DNA of 64,000 nt from Lepraria neglecta (GCA_033220425.1 CM065650.1:3162001-3226000), one strand, 5' to 3'; shown: positions 1 to 11,545, numbered from the stretch's first letter. A program made the numbers and translations. The notes: a model not told the origin generated them from the letters alone.

Positions 1-251
1 CACGTTCTTCTACCACTTTCAACACTCCAAAATCGAGCTCGCGCAAGCCATCGTCGCCGTCACGGTAAAACGAGAGGTTGTCAATATCTCTGTTCGACAC
101 TTACTCAAGTTTCGTCTTACACCAGCCAAAGCTGCTGATGCTATCTAGCCACAAAAATCCCTCTCTAGCTAACGTCCCATCTAAAAGCTCGTCTACAGCG
201 CACCCTCGCGCTCAGCACCTCTACGAAAGGACAGGCAATCGACTCTCCTAG
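1..251. other. Left edge, no gene called
   Basis: One forward frame is open from base 2 to a TAG at 146-148 and could be the last codons of a gene lying to the left, but it is too short to support a call. The rest has no coding signal I can defend. Confidence 0.2.
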
Positions 252-1467
252 ATGCATGAATCACGATATTTGTCAGCTAGACAAGTTTCTGACAGGAAGT
301 CTTCATTTCGCAACCGGTTCGGTGCTCGCAGACCGACAACCTCCAATAAGCGGTTCTATCAGGAAGACTTTTTAAAACGCACGCAGCTCCTCAAGGCGTC
401 CCATGTTCTGGAACCATCCACCGCATATACAAAAATTGACGCAGACCCCGATGGAGACGTCGTCTTCGTTGTCGGTCAAGACAATTCAGACCAAAAGTCT
501 GTCCGTGTGTCGTCTAAGGTTATGGGTTTAGCATCGTCAGCCTTCGCTGCTATGTTCAGTCCGCGATGGTCTGAAAGTGCGGACAAGCCCCCGTCCGCAT
601 ACCCACGACAGGTGCCACTTCTTGAAGATGACCCTGTGGGTAATGGCTTGGATTTGCCAGGCCCTTCATTTCCGTGAGAATGTCTCTACGAATGTTTCGG
701 TTTCATCTCTGGGAGATATTGCAATGGTCTGCAACAAGTATGGCCTTGGCGTAGCTCTGAAGCCATGGGGTGAAATGTGCATGCAATCTCTGCAGGAACT
801 TGTCTGGGATGCAGGATCAGGGGAACATACTGTGAGCTTAATGTGGATTTCGTCAGTGTTCGACAATTCCGAGATGTTCTGGTATAGCTCTTGGAAGCTA
901 CTGTATTACCACCCAAAACCGATCTCTTCCCTTGACGGTCATCAAATTAGTGGCGTTGCTACAAGCCTCCTAAAAGATAATCTTGGTAAGCATCATATAC
1001 GTGCAGCACTTCCTCTCCCGGATTTCCAAACCCTGCTGACTGAGGACCTGGCACAGGACCTATCATGGCAGAGAGACAGAACACACTCCTTGAAGTACAT
1101 ACAATGCTCGAAGACATGATCACGCCCCTATTGACAGATAATGGTGATCCGCTTACAATCACCCACCATCTCCGAGAACTCAGAGGAATGGTCTTTGGCC
1201 CTATCCGAAAAGTTCCAGCAGGCCTCCATCAGAGTTTTGGAGGAGAAACTGGACTTCTACCAAGCTTGCAAGCGAGACGACTGTAGGTGCTCAAGGGTTG
1301 GATTGCGGGATCTCATAAAGCAGATTGCCGACATGTTGAGAAAGCAGCGCGGGCTCTGTCTGAAGTGCTATAAGGTAGGAAGGGTCTCGCGGGCTTCGGG
1401 TAATTGCATGAGGCCTCTGCAAACGCTATACCGCGCAGCGGACGAAGAAGATACGTTGTATCATTGA
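252..1467 (+). pseudogene. BTB/POZ paralogue A, broken
   Basis: This is the first of four tandem BTB paralogues. A BTB core starts near 430 (DADPDGDVVFVVG, then VRVSSKVMGLASSAFAAMFSPRWSE) and aligns by eye with the intact copy at 4814. Around 630-640 the matching frame shifts by one base: the upstream frame runs to a stop, while the next frame carries on with VMAWICQALHF and IAMVCNKYG. A donor-like GTAAGC near 987 and a CAG near 1070 sit where the family intron is expected. The C-terminal GLCLKC motif with a later GNC is near 1350-1410, in yet another frame. I read it as a decayed duplicate. A sequencing slip at the shift cannot be excluded, since much of the rest stays readable. Confidence 0.65.
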
Positions 1468-2000
1468 CAACCCTTTTCTGCAACATGACAAGTATAATGT
1501 TGAGGCAAAATGATGCGTAAATCAAGAGACCTATTTTTGATACACATCTCAAGCATTCAAGGGCAACGAGCAAGTCAATACTCATTCATTATGTCAGCGA
1601 ATTGGGTTCAGGGAAACAGCTGGTGGAAAGACCGGAGCGGCAATGTAAGCAAGGTACTTGACCCTAAGCTAAGATGTGCTATTGACTCGTTTGACACATG
1701 AGATATTGACCACAAATGACGAAATATCCATCTTCACAACAAAAGAGTTGACAGATTATTCACGGGTTGACAGGAATAAATATATAGTACTGTCTTCCTG
1801 TGTTAACCTAGCGACTAATAAGGTCAGAGTCAATATCTCCTCTATATCAACTTGTCCGCGCCCATACATGTTTTAAAACAGCCGACAACACAAGTCTCGC
1901 TAGAAAACTTTTCTCATAATTTCCTGTATCCAAACACAATCCACCTACCGCCGCTCAGTAAATTCATGTCCATACAAAATTGCTGCCACTCCGAATAGCT

Positions 2001-3083
2001 ATGGAGGGAACGGCCCAACGTGACATGGATCCTGCTGGCGACTTGACCTTGCTGGTCGGACCAGAAGATGGTTCAAGTCTCCTCCAAGGCACTGACCCTC
2101 GCATCACCTGTTTTTGCAGCTCTAGTGGGCCCAAAGTTCGCCGAAGGACGGGCTCTAGCAAGCAACACTATTATCGGCGCAACAACAAGCATCCCCCTTC
2201 CAGAAGACGATCCTGAGGCAATGGAATGGTTTTGCCGCGCTCTTCAGCACAAGCTAAATGCCAACGTACAAGAAATGTCTCGCGGACTTTGCCACAAATT
2301 GGCTATTATCTGTGACAAGTACGATGCCTCTGTCGCAATGAGCGGCTAGAGTCGTTCGTATATAGACGAGTGGATGCGAACTATTGAGGAGGGTCCTGAG
2401 CCGTGAATGCTCTACGTGGCATATGCTTTTGGCGACCATCAAGCCTTCTAGTCTATCATAAGAAGATTTTGCAATCCTGTAGCCCAGATGACATGACAAT
2501 TCTCGCGGAGGAACTCCGAGATTTTGTGCTTCCAAACCGTTTAATTGGTACGCCCCTCTGGAAATGCTAATCGAAGAAGGAGAGCAATAGAACTGACACA
2601 TCTGTTTCATTAGATGCCATCGATAAGGAGCGCAGGGCCTCGCTATTGAGACTACAAGACGCCATTGAAAAGGTCATCGCCCTCTACACTCAAACACTAC
2701 TCAGCCACGAGCTCGGTTGTCAACGTCAAAACTGTGGACTTCTTACGATCACAGGCCATTGCTTCCAAGAGTTACATCGTCTGAGTCTCTGGCCTTCATC
2801 GGTAATGCTGGACCACGCGAACATCGATTTCGTCGCCGATCAGCTCTTAAAATTTCCACCTTATGACGTAAGTGCCTTCAAGAAGCGCAATCCCGCTTGC
2901 AGCATTCCTGACTCGGAATTCGGCATCAAGTTGAGTCTCTTGGAGGTCGCCCAGTCAGCAGCCAACCGTCAAAAGGGGTTGTGTCTGAAGTGCATCAAGG
3001 AGGGAAAGATTACGACAGAAGAGGGCAATTGCGAAGCTCGTTGTCAGTGGACCTGCCAAACGCAGCTGCAGACGACTGAGTAG
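2001..3083 (+). pseudogene. BTB/POZ paralogue B, broken
   Basis: This is the second copy of the array. It starts MEGTAQRDMDPAGDLTLLVG at 2001, shifts frame near 2065, and continues as VQVSSKALTLASPVFAALVG. At 2347, where the intact copy has the Trp of SSWSAMW, there is a TAG, and a second Trp position near 2450 (AFW in the intact copy) is also TAG; a further stop lies near 2406. The family intron is preserved in place: GTACGC near 2556, ending TTTCATTAG at about 2613. The second exon is fully open to 3083 and ends with the GLCLKC, EGNC and QWTC cysteine motif. Transcription is not excluded, but no full-length BTB protein can come from it. Confidence 0.75.
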
Positions 3084-3469
3084 TGACTATTAGTGGAGCG
3101 ATAGTACGGAGGCATTAGGAAAGCTTGCTGTTCCATAGCACTCAGAGTTAATAACTCATAAAGGGCAGCATCTTTTATTTTCGGCAGTTTCATGCTCGGT
3201 AATCTAGTGAAAGCGAGACTTCGCAAAGAGACCAAAGCCAGCTTTAGCTATCCTCACAAACCGAACCCTCCATGCCTGACCTTTGCTCCATTTTCTTAGC
3301 TTATTGCCACTTTTCTACCCGTCATCACTTCACGATGATTTATTTTCCGTCTTATGAGCTAACACCACAGCGCAAGCCTGCTCGGCTAACACCCTATTCA
3401 CAACAGCCAGCGTTTACGAAGTGCAACCTACCGCCCGTATACACATCTACACACTTCGACTCTTAGCAA

Positions 3470-4217
3470 CGGTGGCGGTGACAGACCCAGATAACGTTGA
3501 TCCTACCGGAGATCTGCTTTCTATTGGTCGGCTCAGAGGGCAGCGAGCAGAAGTTGATACGAGTCTCGCCCAAGGTCCTTAGTCTAGCTTCTCAAGTCTT
3601 CGCAACTATGCTAGGCCCTAGATTTTCAGAAGGCCACGCATTGTCAGATCAAGAGTCGTCCACAACTGGAGGAAAGCCAACTCTACCACTCACGATCGCA
3701 CTCCCCGAGGACGATCCGGAAGCGATGAGCTGGTTGTGTAACGCTGTTCACCTCAGACAGCATCTAATCCCAAGCCGATATTTCCACTCCTCACTGAGAG
3801 GATTGCCATTCTGTGTGACAAATACGATGCCGCATTGGCACTGACCGTTCGGAGGCGCTCCACCAGCTGCAAGCAACCCTCGAGAACATCATAACCCAAT
3901 CTCTCGCCCACACCTGCTTCGGGAAACAGCAGCATGATGCGTAAACCGAATCGTGCGGGCAACTCAGCAACATGGAACACTGCCACGGCTTATGGCCGCT
4001 GTCCAAGATGTAAACATCAAACATTACCAATGTGTCGGACCGTTTTCTGAAATTCGAGAACTATGGCCGCAACCCAGAAGGGTTTTATTGGCTGGACGAA
4101 GTCCCTTATGCAGAGTGTCAGACCCCTCAGACGGATCTGAAAGGCCTTCTAAAGCAAGATGTTGATGAGCTCCTTAAGAAGCAGAAAGGGCTTTGCCTGG
4201 GGTGTGTCACGCAGTGA
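3470..4217 (+). pseudogene. BTB/POZ paralogue C, broken
   Basis: This is the third and most damaged copy. Family segments occur in three frames: DNVDPTGDLL near 3490, then LIRVSPKVLSLASQVFATML and ALPEDDPEAMSWLCNAVHL in the frame starting at 3497, then ERIAILCDKYDAALAL near 3800 in another frame, and finally the C-terminal KKQKGLCLGC before a stop at 4217. Most of the central helical part is missing or unreadable. It lies head to tail with the intact copy at 4814. Confidence 0.7.
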
Positions 4218-4813
4218 AAGTTCAACAAAGAGGAATGCAATTGCCGTGCTGGGGAAGAAGCCTCTTGTTGCTCTCGCTCTCCGTATGTTCATCCTGGGGA
4301 AGCAGTCTCGGTTGAGGGTCTGCCAGTATAGCAAAGGCAGTGAACCCGGTTGCCATTTCAATTGAAATACAGGGAAGGTGGCCAAAAGAACTGGCAGTCA
4401 CATGCACTGTATTAGCGATGTTCAAAGATAATAGCGGTAAATACCCAAACAATCGAAGGTTATCATTCTCTTCTTCCAGCTTGCTACTCTTTGAGTTGTT
4501 GACATCAAGGCAACATACCCGTATTGCAACCCAAACTTCCACCATTTATAAACGCTTATACTCTCATTGAGGGGAAAAGGGAGCGTTGAACGTGTTAAGA
4601 TCGGGGTTACCGACCGGAAATAAAGGTTAAATAGTGGCAAAATCCCGTGCTTGTGGTCGAATGTGAATTCAACAATCCATCTGTGTTAGCAAACTATTGA
4701 CAACACCTCCTCACCTAAGTCATTTACTACAGATATTCCTCCCAAATTAAACAAGCTAACCAAATCTTACTGATCCATAATATTGTTCTTCGGAAAGGCA
4801 AAGTATCATCAGA

Positions 4814-5938
4814 ATGACTCAATCCAGCGACGTTGATCCCGAGGGAGACATTACATTGGTGGTTGGAGACCAGCAAATCCGAGCATCTTCCAAAGTTTTA
4901 GCCCTAGCATCACCCGTTTTTGCTACCATGTTAGGTCCATATTTTGCTGAAGGCCAGGCGGCAAACCCATCGATTACCCTCCCTGAAGACGACGTCGAGG
5001 CCATGACTTGGCTATGCAAGGCCTTACACTTCAAGTTGAGTGCGAACGAGAGATTGATCTCATTCGGACTCGGCCGAAAACTAGCTACGCTCTGCGACAA
5101 GTATGACACCTCGGTTGCCATAAGCAGCTGGAGTGCAATGTGGATGCAAAATTGGAAGGGCTCAGTCGATGGGAATATTAGCTATGCTCCGCTGCTCTAC
5201 ATGTCGTATGCCTTTGGAAATCACGAGGCTTTCTGGTGTACTTCCAGAGATATTATGCAGTACTATACTACCAACGAGATTAAACAAATTGCGAATGAGC
5301 TTCAATCAGAAATCTTGCCTTATCGCTTGTTTGGTAAGTCTTCTTAAATCCTGCAATACCTGGTGTACGGCAGGTTGTTAACCCATAGAACCACCAAAGA
5401 TTCTATCAACGCTGAGCGTACGAAGACTCTCCTTAGGCTACAGACTACGATAGAGGATATGCTACCACCATTCATTAACGACAAGTGTCCAGAGATGTCT
5501 TCATGCAGGCTGCTTACCGTCGCCGGCTATTACCTATCGGAGCTTATTCGACTTGGCCTCTGGCCATTGTCCAGAATCGTCGAGCAGACTAGCATCAACA
5601 CCATCGCAAGCCAAATTGAGCACTTTGAGAATTTCGACGAGACCTCCCATGAAGATGAGGAGGATGGCTGGGGCGGTCGGACCTCATCCGGAGGCAAGAA
5701 GAACAGGCGGGGGAAGAAGTTCGAAGTCTGGCAAGAGAGCTGCAGCGTTCCAGAAATCGACTGCAAGAAGCTTTTGCAGGACGCCGCCAGCGTGGCGAGC
5801 AAGGCTCTGCAAGGACTATGTCTCAACTGCATCAAAGAAGGGAAGGTGACCACAGAAGAAGGCAATTGTCAGGCTCGTTCCCAATGGGACTGTCAAATGC
5901 AGCAGACCAAAGAGTCTACACAAATTGCTACTCCATAG
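4814..5938 (+). CDS. BTB/POZ domain protein, intact array member
   Basis: There are two exons, 4814-5333 and 5400-5938, giving 352 residues. The 66-nt intron starts GTAAGT and ends AAAG; this acceptor is chosen because it keeps frame and gives D-SINAER, matching D-AIDKER at the same junction in copy B. An in-frame reading through the earlier AG sites fails. The BTB fold spans about residues 8-115 (DPEGDITLVVGDQQIRASSK, LASPVFATMLGPYFAEG, LPEDDVEAMTWLCKALHF). The C-terminal half is family-specific, with an acidic/basic linker near 285 and a closing cysteine motif (GLCLNC, EGNC, QWDC). Fungal BTB proteins of this kind have no assigned function; some BTB proteins are Cullin-3 adaptors, but nothing here proves that role. 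Confidence 0.85.
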
Positions 5939-6809
5939 TGCTTGAAATTGGGAGAGGTGGCGGAAATTGTGGGAATATCATGCATTGTGTTAGCAATAGA
6001 TAAGGATAACATTGGGTTTCGTACCAACCATAATTCAATTTCATTGGACTAGGTGTGGCATCAAGTCTGATATTTGCACATTGGTCGGGGAGAAACCCCC
6101 ATTAATAAGCAAATTGTATTCGCCTGAAGAATCAGAAATGCATCTTTTGTTGCTGTTCCATGGTCAACAAGGTCTATTAGTGATGGACCGTTTGCCTAGT
6201 ACGTACTCCTTGCTTCTTGCGGCTTCTTTCCCCTGCAATTATCATTTCAAGGCTCAATTTCAGATCGATACTAACCTTTCACAGGTCAACTCCCATTCCT
6301 ACGAATAGACGGCAAGGATGTCGAATCCAAAGCGTGCAGGGCCGTCGGTAACCAAGCCCCGCCTGCCGAGTTGATTTTATCTTTCTCATTAGCTTTGCTT
6401 GCTTGAAAATAGTCAACACCGAGAAGGATTCTCTGTCATATTGCGGCACGACTTCGTTCTTCCACTTTATCTCGATCAAACGCTTTCACAGCTCATCTTC
6501 CTCACAGCTACGCTTGAGCGAGTATCAACGCAGGAAGCTGATGAAAAAAAGCCTTTGAGTGTTGAGCAAAGTTGGCTCAAGACAGCCACGTAACCCCCCG
6601 AACTCAAGCGCTCGAAGCCCCACAACCCAAACTCCTACTATGCCAGCTCATATCAATACAGCACCCACCTCCATTCACTGTCCCAGCCCATCCATAAACG
6701 CCCATACCCCTACCCCTACCCCTTCCCCTTACCATCCCCAAGTCCCAGGCCCACCCTTCACTCTCCCCTCAATATCACTAGTAACCCACCCCCCATAAAA
6801 GTCCCCCTA
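5939..6809. other. Intergenic, no gene seen
   Basis: Short frames only. The stretch from about 6650 to 6840 is C-rich with CCCCTA-like runs on the + strand, which makes false open frames. I see no BTB remnant here with confidence. Confidence 0.4.
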
Positions 6810-7369
6810 TCAACCCATTAGCAAACCCCCACCATCCCCTCCATACCTCTCGAGGTATCTTACAGGCTGTGCCTCCACCTTCTCCCCATCAACATAGCAA
6901 TCCCAAGGCCCTGCATACAAGCTCAAAAACCCCTTAATACTCTCAAAGCCCTTGGTAGGACTCTCATAGCTCCATATCCTATTCTTGACCTCCTCTTTAC
7001 CATCGGGCGATTTGATGTTCCAGTATGTAGCTCTGCCTTTCCATTCGCAGAAGGAGGAGTGCGTGGAGCGGGAGAGGGGGATGGTGAGGGAGGTGGGGGG
7101 GAGGTAATATGCTGGGACATCCGTCAGCGGTGATTGCGGGGAGAGTTGGGGGGGAAAAGAAGGGAGGGGTAGAGGGAGGTGTAGTGGGGTTGGTTACTTG
7201 GGGGGTGTGTGGTTTCGAGAACCCAGTAGGCTTCTTTTGTGTCTGCGATTGTTTGATCCTTCCATTTTACTTGGAGGTGGCGGGGCGTCTTTTCTAGGAG
7301 GGGCGGGCGCGGGAAGGAGTGGACATTTAGTTTGGGTTTGGGTGGCATGGTTGATAATGTCGTAGACAT
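6810..7369 (-). CDS. DUF427 domain protein
   Basis: There are two exons on the minus strand, from about 7369 (or 7348) to 7198 and from 7111 to 6810, with an 86-nt intron. The joined protein reads EKTPRHLQVKWKDQTIADT, VLETTHPPTYYLPP, FCEWKGRATYWNI and KGFLSLYAGPWDCYVDGE. These are the hallmark blocks of the DUF427 family, whose members are about 90-160 residues; their chemistry is not established. With ATG 7348 the protein has 150 residues, with ATG 7369 it has 157; both keep frame. A still earlier ATG at 7450 would add a hydrophobic, AT-rich leader, which I think is 5' UTR, but it would be the choice if a membrane anchor exists. Confidence 0.85.
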
Positions 7370-7723
7370 TGGGTTGATGTTGTAGAGGATCAAAGCTATA
7401 AGGACGGTGACTATTGATATCTTCAGTAGAAAGTTAAATGTAGGCGTCATAGATCGGGATCTTTAGTATTGGCGGTGTGCTGAATTATTCAGATCTGTGA
7501 ATCTCTTTTTAATACATGTTATTTCCAAAATAAAAGGTAATAATACAGAAAAGATTGTGTGGTAGAAAAAGAAAGAAAAGAAAGAAATCTAAACGCCCGC
7601 TAAGTCCATACATACAATGCTCCCAATGCAATGCTATGAAACGCCATTAAGCCGCTCAGATCCCGTCCTCCGGGTATATAATACAATACATATGTTCATA
7701 AGTCATATCCAGCTCATCTGGAA

Positions 7724-9832
7724 TCATCTCCTCGGCGGCATGCCATCGCGTCTTGCTGAGGGCAATGACGGTGACTCTGAGTTCTCAAGTGGTTGTAGCC
7801 CAGGACTGACCAAGACTTTCCACTTGGCGGACGGCTGTCGCTGAGTCTCTAGCCTGCCGGCGATTTCCCTCGCTTTCTGCTCGCCAAGTCTTCTGCTGGA
7901 AAGAGACTCGGGCTGCGCGGGGTACCGCATAGGGCTTACAGTGGTGGCGACAGGCACGGCAGGGTACTGAAATCGGTCTTGTCGATGCTGGAAGGGTGAT
8001 CCCAGCTTGCGAGGCGATTCAGCTACCGGTGAGAGGTTTGATCGAGGCCGCATTGGGCGAGAAGAGCGATGTCCTAGATCGTGGTCGTCCTCGCTATCCG
8101 AGTTCTCAAAGCTCGTCTCGGACCCGGTATCGGAGAAGAGCGTGTCTCCGGTCAGTGGTCTGCTGGACTCGCTCTTGTTCTTTGAGTGGCCCTTTCGTCT
8201 GTGAGAGTTGTCCGTCATTTCATTGTAGTGCTGCTCGGCAGGACCAGGGGATGGTTGAATCCGTGGGTGATTAGGCTGCTGTGTCCGGTATGATGACGGG
8301 TAAAGAAATCGTGCACTCGGTGACTGGTGTGGTGGTACCGGGTTGCGAGCAGCGACGCCTGTTGGTTCCACTTGTGTTGATAATCTAAAAGCGGGATGGT
8401 CTGGGTATTTCGAGCGTGGAGATGCTGGGCGAGATGCTTGTCCATACGGATAGATATGTGGTGGAGTGCGATTTCTGGGATCGTAGAAAGGATCTGATAG
8501 CGATCGGCTTGGGCCTGGCCTCCCCTGGAGATTCGCTTGACTTGTATTGTCCATGGCATTAGAGAATTGAGGAGGCCCAGCTGAACGAGGTGCTTGGGGA
8601 GAAGTGCGTTCTCCTGAAGGCTGTGAACCTTGAGCCGAGATGCTATTTCGAGGATTTATGCGCAGTGGTGAAGGGAAAAGGCTATATCTTGGCTTGTCTG
8701 GCTTGTCAGGCAGTAGTTGAGAATTGGTAGTCCGGTTGCTCTTTGGAGTGTTTGGCGAATGTTCTGCCGTTGTTGTTGGTATTGGAGGTCCAACAGCCAT
8801 TCCGATATCATCTGTAGTCATGGTCTTTTGGTAATCTTCCCATCCGTCTTCGCTAGAAGTAGCCGGAGTGACAAGCCTTAGCGGTCCTCTGGGCATAGGT
8901 GGAGGCATGGCTGGAGGTTCTTCTCTAGGTTGAGGATAATGTCTAAAATCTCGAGTCTCCATAGTAGCTATGTCAGGGGTGCTGTCTGCGCTTTCCCCGA
9001 TCTTGTTTCCACCAAACGAGGACTCGCTAAATCGGCGTTTTGATCTCTTTCTCCGGAGGCAGATTGCAAGGAAACAAAGACCGAAAGCAAGGGCAGCGGC
9101 TCCTAGACTTGCAACTACTACACCGGCGATTTGCGGTTTAGTGAGTACCGGCGTCGGTCCCGCCACAGCAGAAGTTGATGCCGCAGCTGCAGTGACTTTT
9201 GTTTTTGTAGAAGAAGGCGATGATGTAGTAAATGTGGTAGATGGTGTATTCGTCGTAGAGAGAGCTGAGGAATGCAGAGAAGATGAACTTGTTTTAGTTG
9301 TAATCGTTAATTTAGACCGGGACGCCGCGCTAGATGCTGAAGTAGAAACGGAGGAACTTGTATGAGACTTGGAAGGGAATCTGGACGAAGAGGTATCGCC
9401 ATTGCTTTTGGCAGGGGAAGCGGTCGAGGTCGGAGAGGCCACTGAAGGTCCGGTTGCTGTGAGAATTGTGTGTATATTCGGTCTGGCCTCAGGCACACCG
9501 ATGCAAACTGTATATACAGACGCTAAGACCGAGTCTTCCACGTCGAGACAGCTGGAGACCAGGCACTCCAAGCTACCTTCGCCAATTGTAAAGCCAGACG
9601 GTGTATCGTTGACACATAGGCAGTCGAAGTTCGGAGGAGGACCGCATACTGTCTTGTAGTTCTCGGCAACATAGGACTCGACGCAACTCTGAGCACAGGA
9701 GGGTATTACTTTGGCGAGGTTGGGGGTTAAAGATGCCGTAGAGAGTGGGCCAGCCCAAGCTAACGGTATTTGAAGGAGAAAAAGCAAAGGCCAAATGGGA
9801 GGGGCCATCGATATGCTGTGAAAGAACTGCAT
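7724..9832 (-). CDS. CFEM-domain single-span membrane protein
   Basis: A single exon encodes 702 residues. A signal peptide (WPLLFLLQIPLAWA, about residues 14-27) is followed by a CFEM-like domain with eight cysteines at 46, 50, 63, 71, 73, 90, 95 and 110. Next come a Ser/Thr-rich stalk (130-230), one membrane span at about 235-258, a basic stop-transfer stretch (RRKRSKRR) and a long Ser/Pro-rich cytoplasmic tail. CFEM domains of fungi bind haem or act in surface sensing and virulence; the long cytosolic tail here fits a receptor or scaffold more than a GPI haemophore. Met9 (9808) may be the true start: it gives a tighter signal peptide, and TTCTTTCACAG just before it could be a 3' splice site of a 5' UTR intron. 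Confidence 0.85.
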   Translation of the reverse strand: MQFFHSISMAPPIWPLLFLLQIPLAWAGPLSTASLTPNLAKVIPSCAQSCVESYVAENYKTVCGPPPNFDCLCVNDTPSGFTIGEGSLECLVSSCLDVEDSVLASVYTVCIGVPEARPNIHTILTATGPSVASPTSTASPAKSNGDTSSSRFPSKSHTSSSVSTSASSAASRSKLTITTKTSSSSLHSSALSTTNTPSTTFTTSSPSSTKTKVTAAAASTSAVAGPTPVLTKPQIAGVVVASLGAAALAFGLCFLAICLRRKRSKRRFSESSFGGNKIGESADSTPDIATMETRDFRHYPQPREEPPAMPPPMPRGPLRLVTPATSSEDGWEDYQKTMTTDDIGMAVGPPIPTTTAEHSPNTPKSNRTTNSQLLPDKPDKPRYSLFPSPLRINPRNSISAQGSQPSGERTSPQAPRSAGPPQFSNAMDNTSQANLQGRPGPSRSLSDPFYDPRNRTPPHIYPYGQASRPASPRSKYPDHPAFRLSTQVEPTGVAARNPVPPHQSPSARFLYPSSYRTQQPNHPRIQPSPGPAEQHYNEMTDNSHRRKGHSKNKSESSRPLTGDTLFSDTGSETSFENSDSEDDHDLGHRSSRPMRPRSNLSPVAESPRKLGSPFQHRQDRFQYPAVPVATTVSPMRYPAQPESLSSRRLGEQKAREIAGRLETQRQPSAKWKVLVSPGLQPLENSESPSLPSARRDGMPPRR

Positions 9833-11134
9833 TCATATTAGCTACCGTTTTCTGATGTTATAAACGTAGATGATCGGCAAGATGGTAGCTTGTTAAAGGA
9901 AAGGGAAGACGGAGGGTAACTGGTAGGAGCCAAGAAGTCAAGGGTCAAAAGGCTATGAGGCCTGCGAGGCATCCAAGGTGCATATGGAGGCTGCGGTGGT
10001 GCATGGCTGTGTAGAGCCATAACTAACGAATTCTGAGTCAGGAACTCACCTGCAAAAACTCCAAAGCCCCACCAAGACATGAAGCCAGCTCCTTGCAATG
10101 CAGAAAGACAATATGCAACACCGGACAGTAGGAAAGGTAAGGAAATGAGTCAACAGAGCAACATGAAGAAAATGAGAAGGATGAAACAAAGAAAAACCAC
10201 TGCTTCTCACGTAGGCGCCCCCATGGCCTTTTTGTTTCTTCACATCATAGAGGGGTGGGATGGAAGCGCCATGCAGGTACAGATATGGGCGCCCATGACA
10301 TAGATGCTAAGATACGGCGCGCCATGTAGGTCAGTAGTAAGCCTGGTCTTTGGATAGTATCTCGCGAGGGGAACATGTAAGCGCTTCCATGAGTTGAGTT
10401 AATCTCGTCCAACAGATGCAGACAGCGTCACCATTTCTTGGAGAGTTCGCTGTTCAGAAGTGCGGCGAAACGCTGACTGGGCCCCCGGGCGCGTAAAAAT
10501 AGAATTAACCACCCCGCTAACCACTTTCGATATGAGCAAAGCCTCCACATTGATTCAGTCGCAGTGCATATGAAGCGGGCACAGTTCGGAGTTGACAGTT
10601 GTGTAGAATCCCTTGGAAGTCGGTTGGAGCGACTACAGCGATTCTCGACGACATGCTTGCCTGATCACGAGGAGGATCAAGCTCGTCGCGAAAATGGAGG
10701 CTTAGAAGTGAAAATTGCCGATACAATAACAAGGTGTATGACTCGAAAATAGAAGGTAGATATGAATAGTGAGTATGCATGCAAGGGTCTCACGAGACTC
10801 GTCAAAATTCCAGTTTGGGTCTTGGACTGATCACAAGGTTCAATTGTTATGATACAAGAAGTCTAGACGGACTAGACCAGGTCGCTCATAGTATTACGAC
10901 GCAGCGCAAGCCTCAGGCTGCGTACTGCTGCAATGCAGAATCCCATTTCCTTCCTATCGTACCAAGATGCTTGAATTAAAGGCTCTCGGATCGTGGCCGG
11001 TGATGGAGTGGAAGCCACAGGATTCTCATGAACATAATGCTGGTTTTTGCTAAACAACGCAAGCGGGTATGATAGTTGTAACGAACTCCAGATGCTGGAC
11101 CGAGCAAATCGAATGTGGGGAAAGGGCGCGGAGC
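9833..11134. other. Intergenic; 5' region of the CFEM gene and 3' side of PMP3
   Basis: No convincing coding frame. On the minus strand GCAG followed by GTGAGT at about 10048 could be the donor of a leader intron of the CFEM gene, ending near 9840 or 9822. This is inference from the splice motifs only. Confidence 0.35.
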
Positions 11135-11545
11135 CTAGTACTTGAGGATGATGTACCTAGAATATTGTAAGCACAAGCAGGCAAGGTCGCAGACAGCTAT
11201 GGAGAATAGCTATCGCACGATAGAGCGGCATGGGTCAATTACAGAGCATGGATGATACCAGGGATGTAGCCCAATATCGTCAAGAGGATGTTGATGAGGA
11301 AATCGGCATTGCAACCCCGCTCAAGGAAAACACCAAGAGGTGGGATGAAGATGGCGAGAATGATCTTGCAGATGTCGCTATAGGGCAGATACATCAGCGT
11401 GTTCTCTGTGTCTCGCCTGATATGACTCGCAGCTTGCGCGCCTGAAACACCGCTGCGGACGAGGCCGGAAACAGCGATGCTCAGTCGCGGTCACATATGA
11501 GACTAGAGGATGTTGGCTCTGTACTTACCTAGCGGTGAATGCCAT
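11135..11545 (-). CDS. pmp3: Plasma membrane proteolipid 3 (PMP3/UPF0057)
   Basis: This small gene is split over three exons: 11545-11529, 11377-11243 and 11156-11135. Together they encode 57 residues, beginning [20 protein letters not shown], with LERGCNADF in the middle and ending GIIHALYIILKY. This matches the whole PMP3 family end to end in length and order. The two hydrophobic segments are residues 8-26 and about 32-53. Family members are tiny integral plasma-membrane proteins that affect membrane potential and salt tolerance. Introns use GTAAGT/TATAG and GTAATT/TCTAG, and both keep phase 2. The first intron (151 nt) is almost as long as the coding sequence. Without splicing the protein would stop after HAL. 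Confidence 0.93.

Noticed and set aside
6700-6735. Telomere-like CCCCTA run
   Set aside because: Only a few imperfect units, not the CCCTAA repeat of ascomycete telomeres, and genes lie on both sides.
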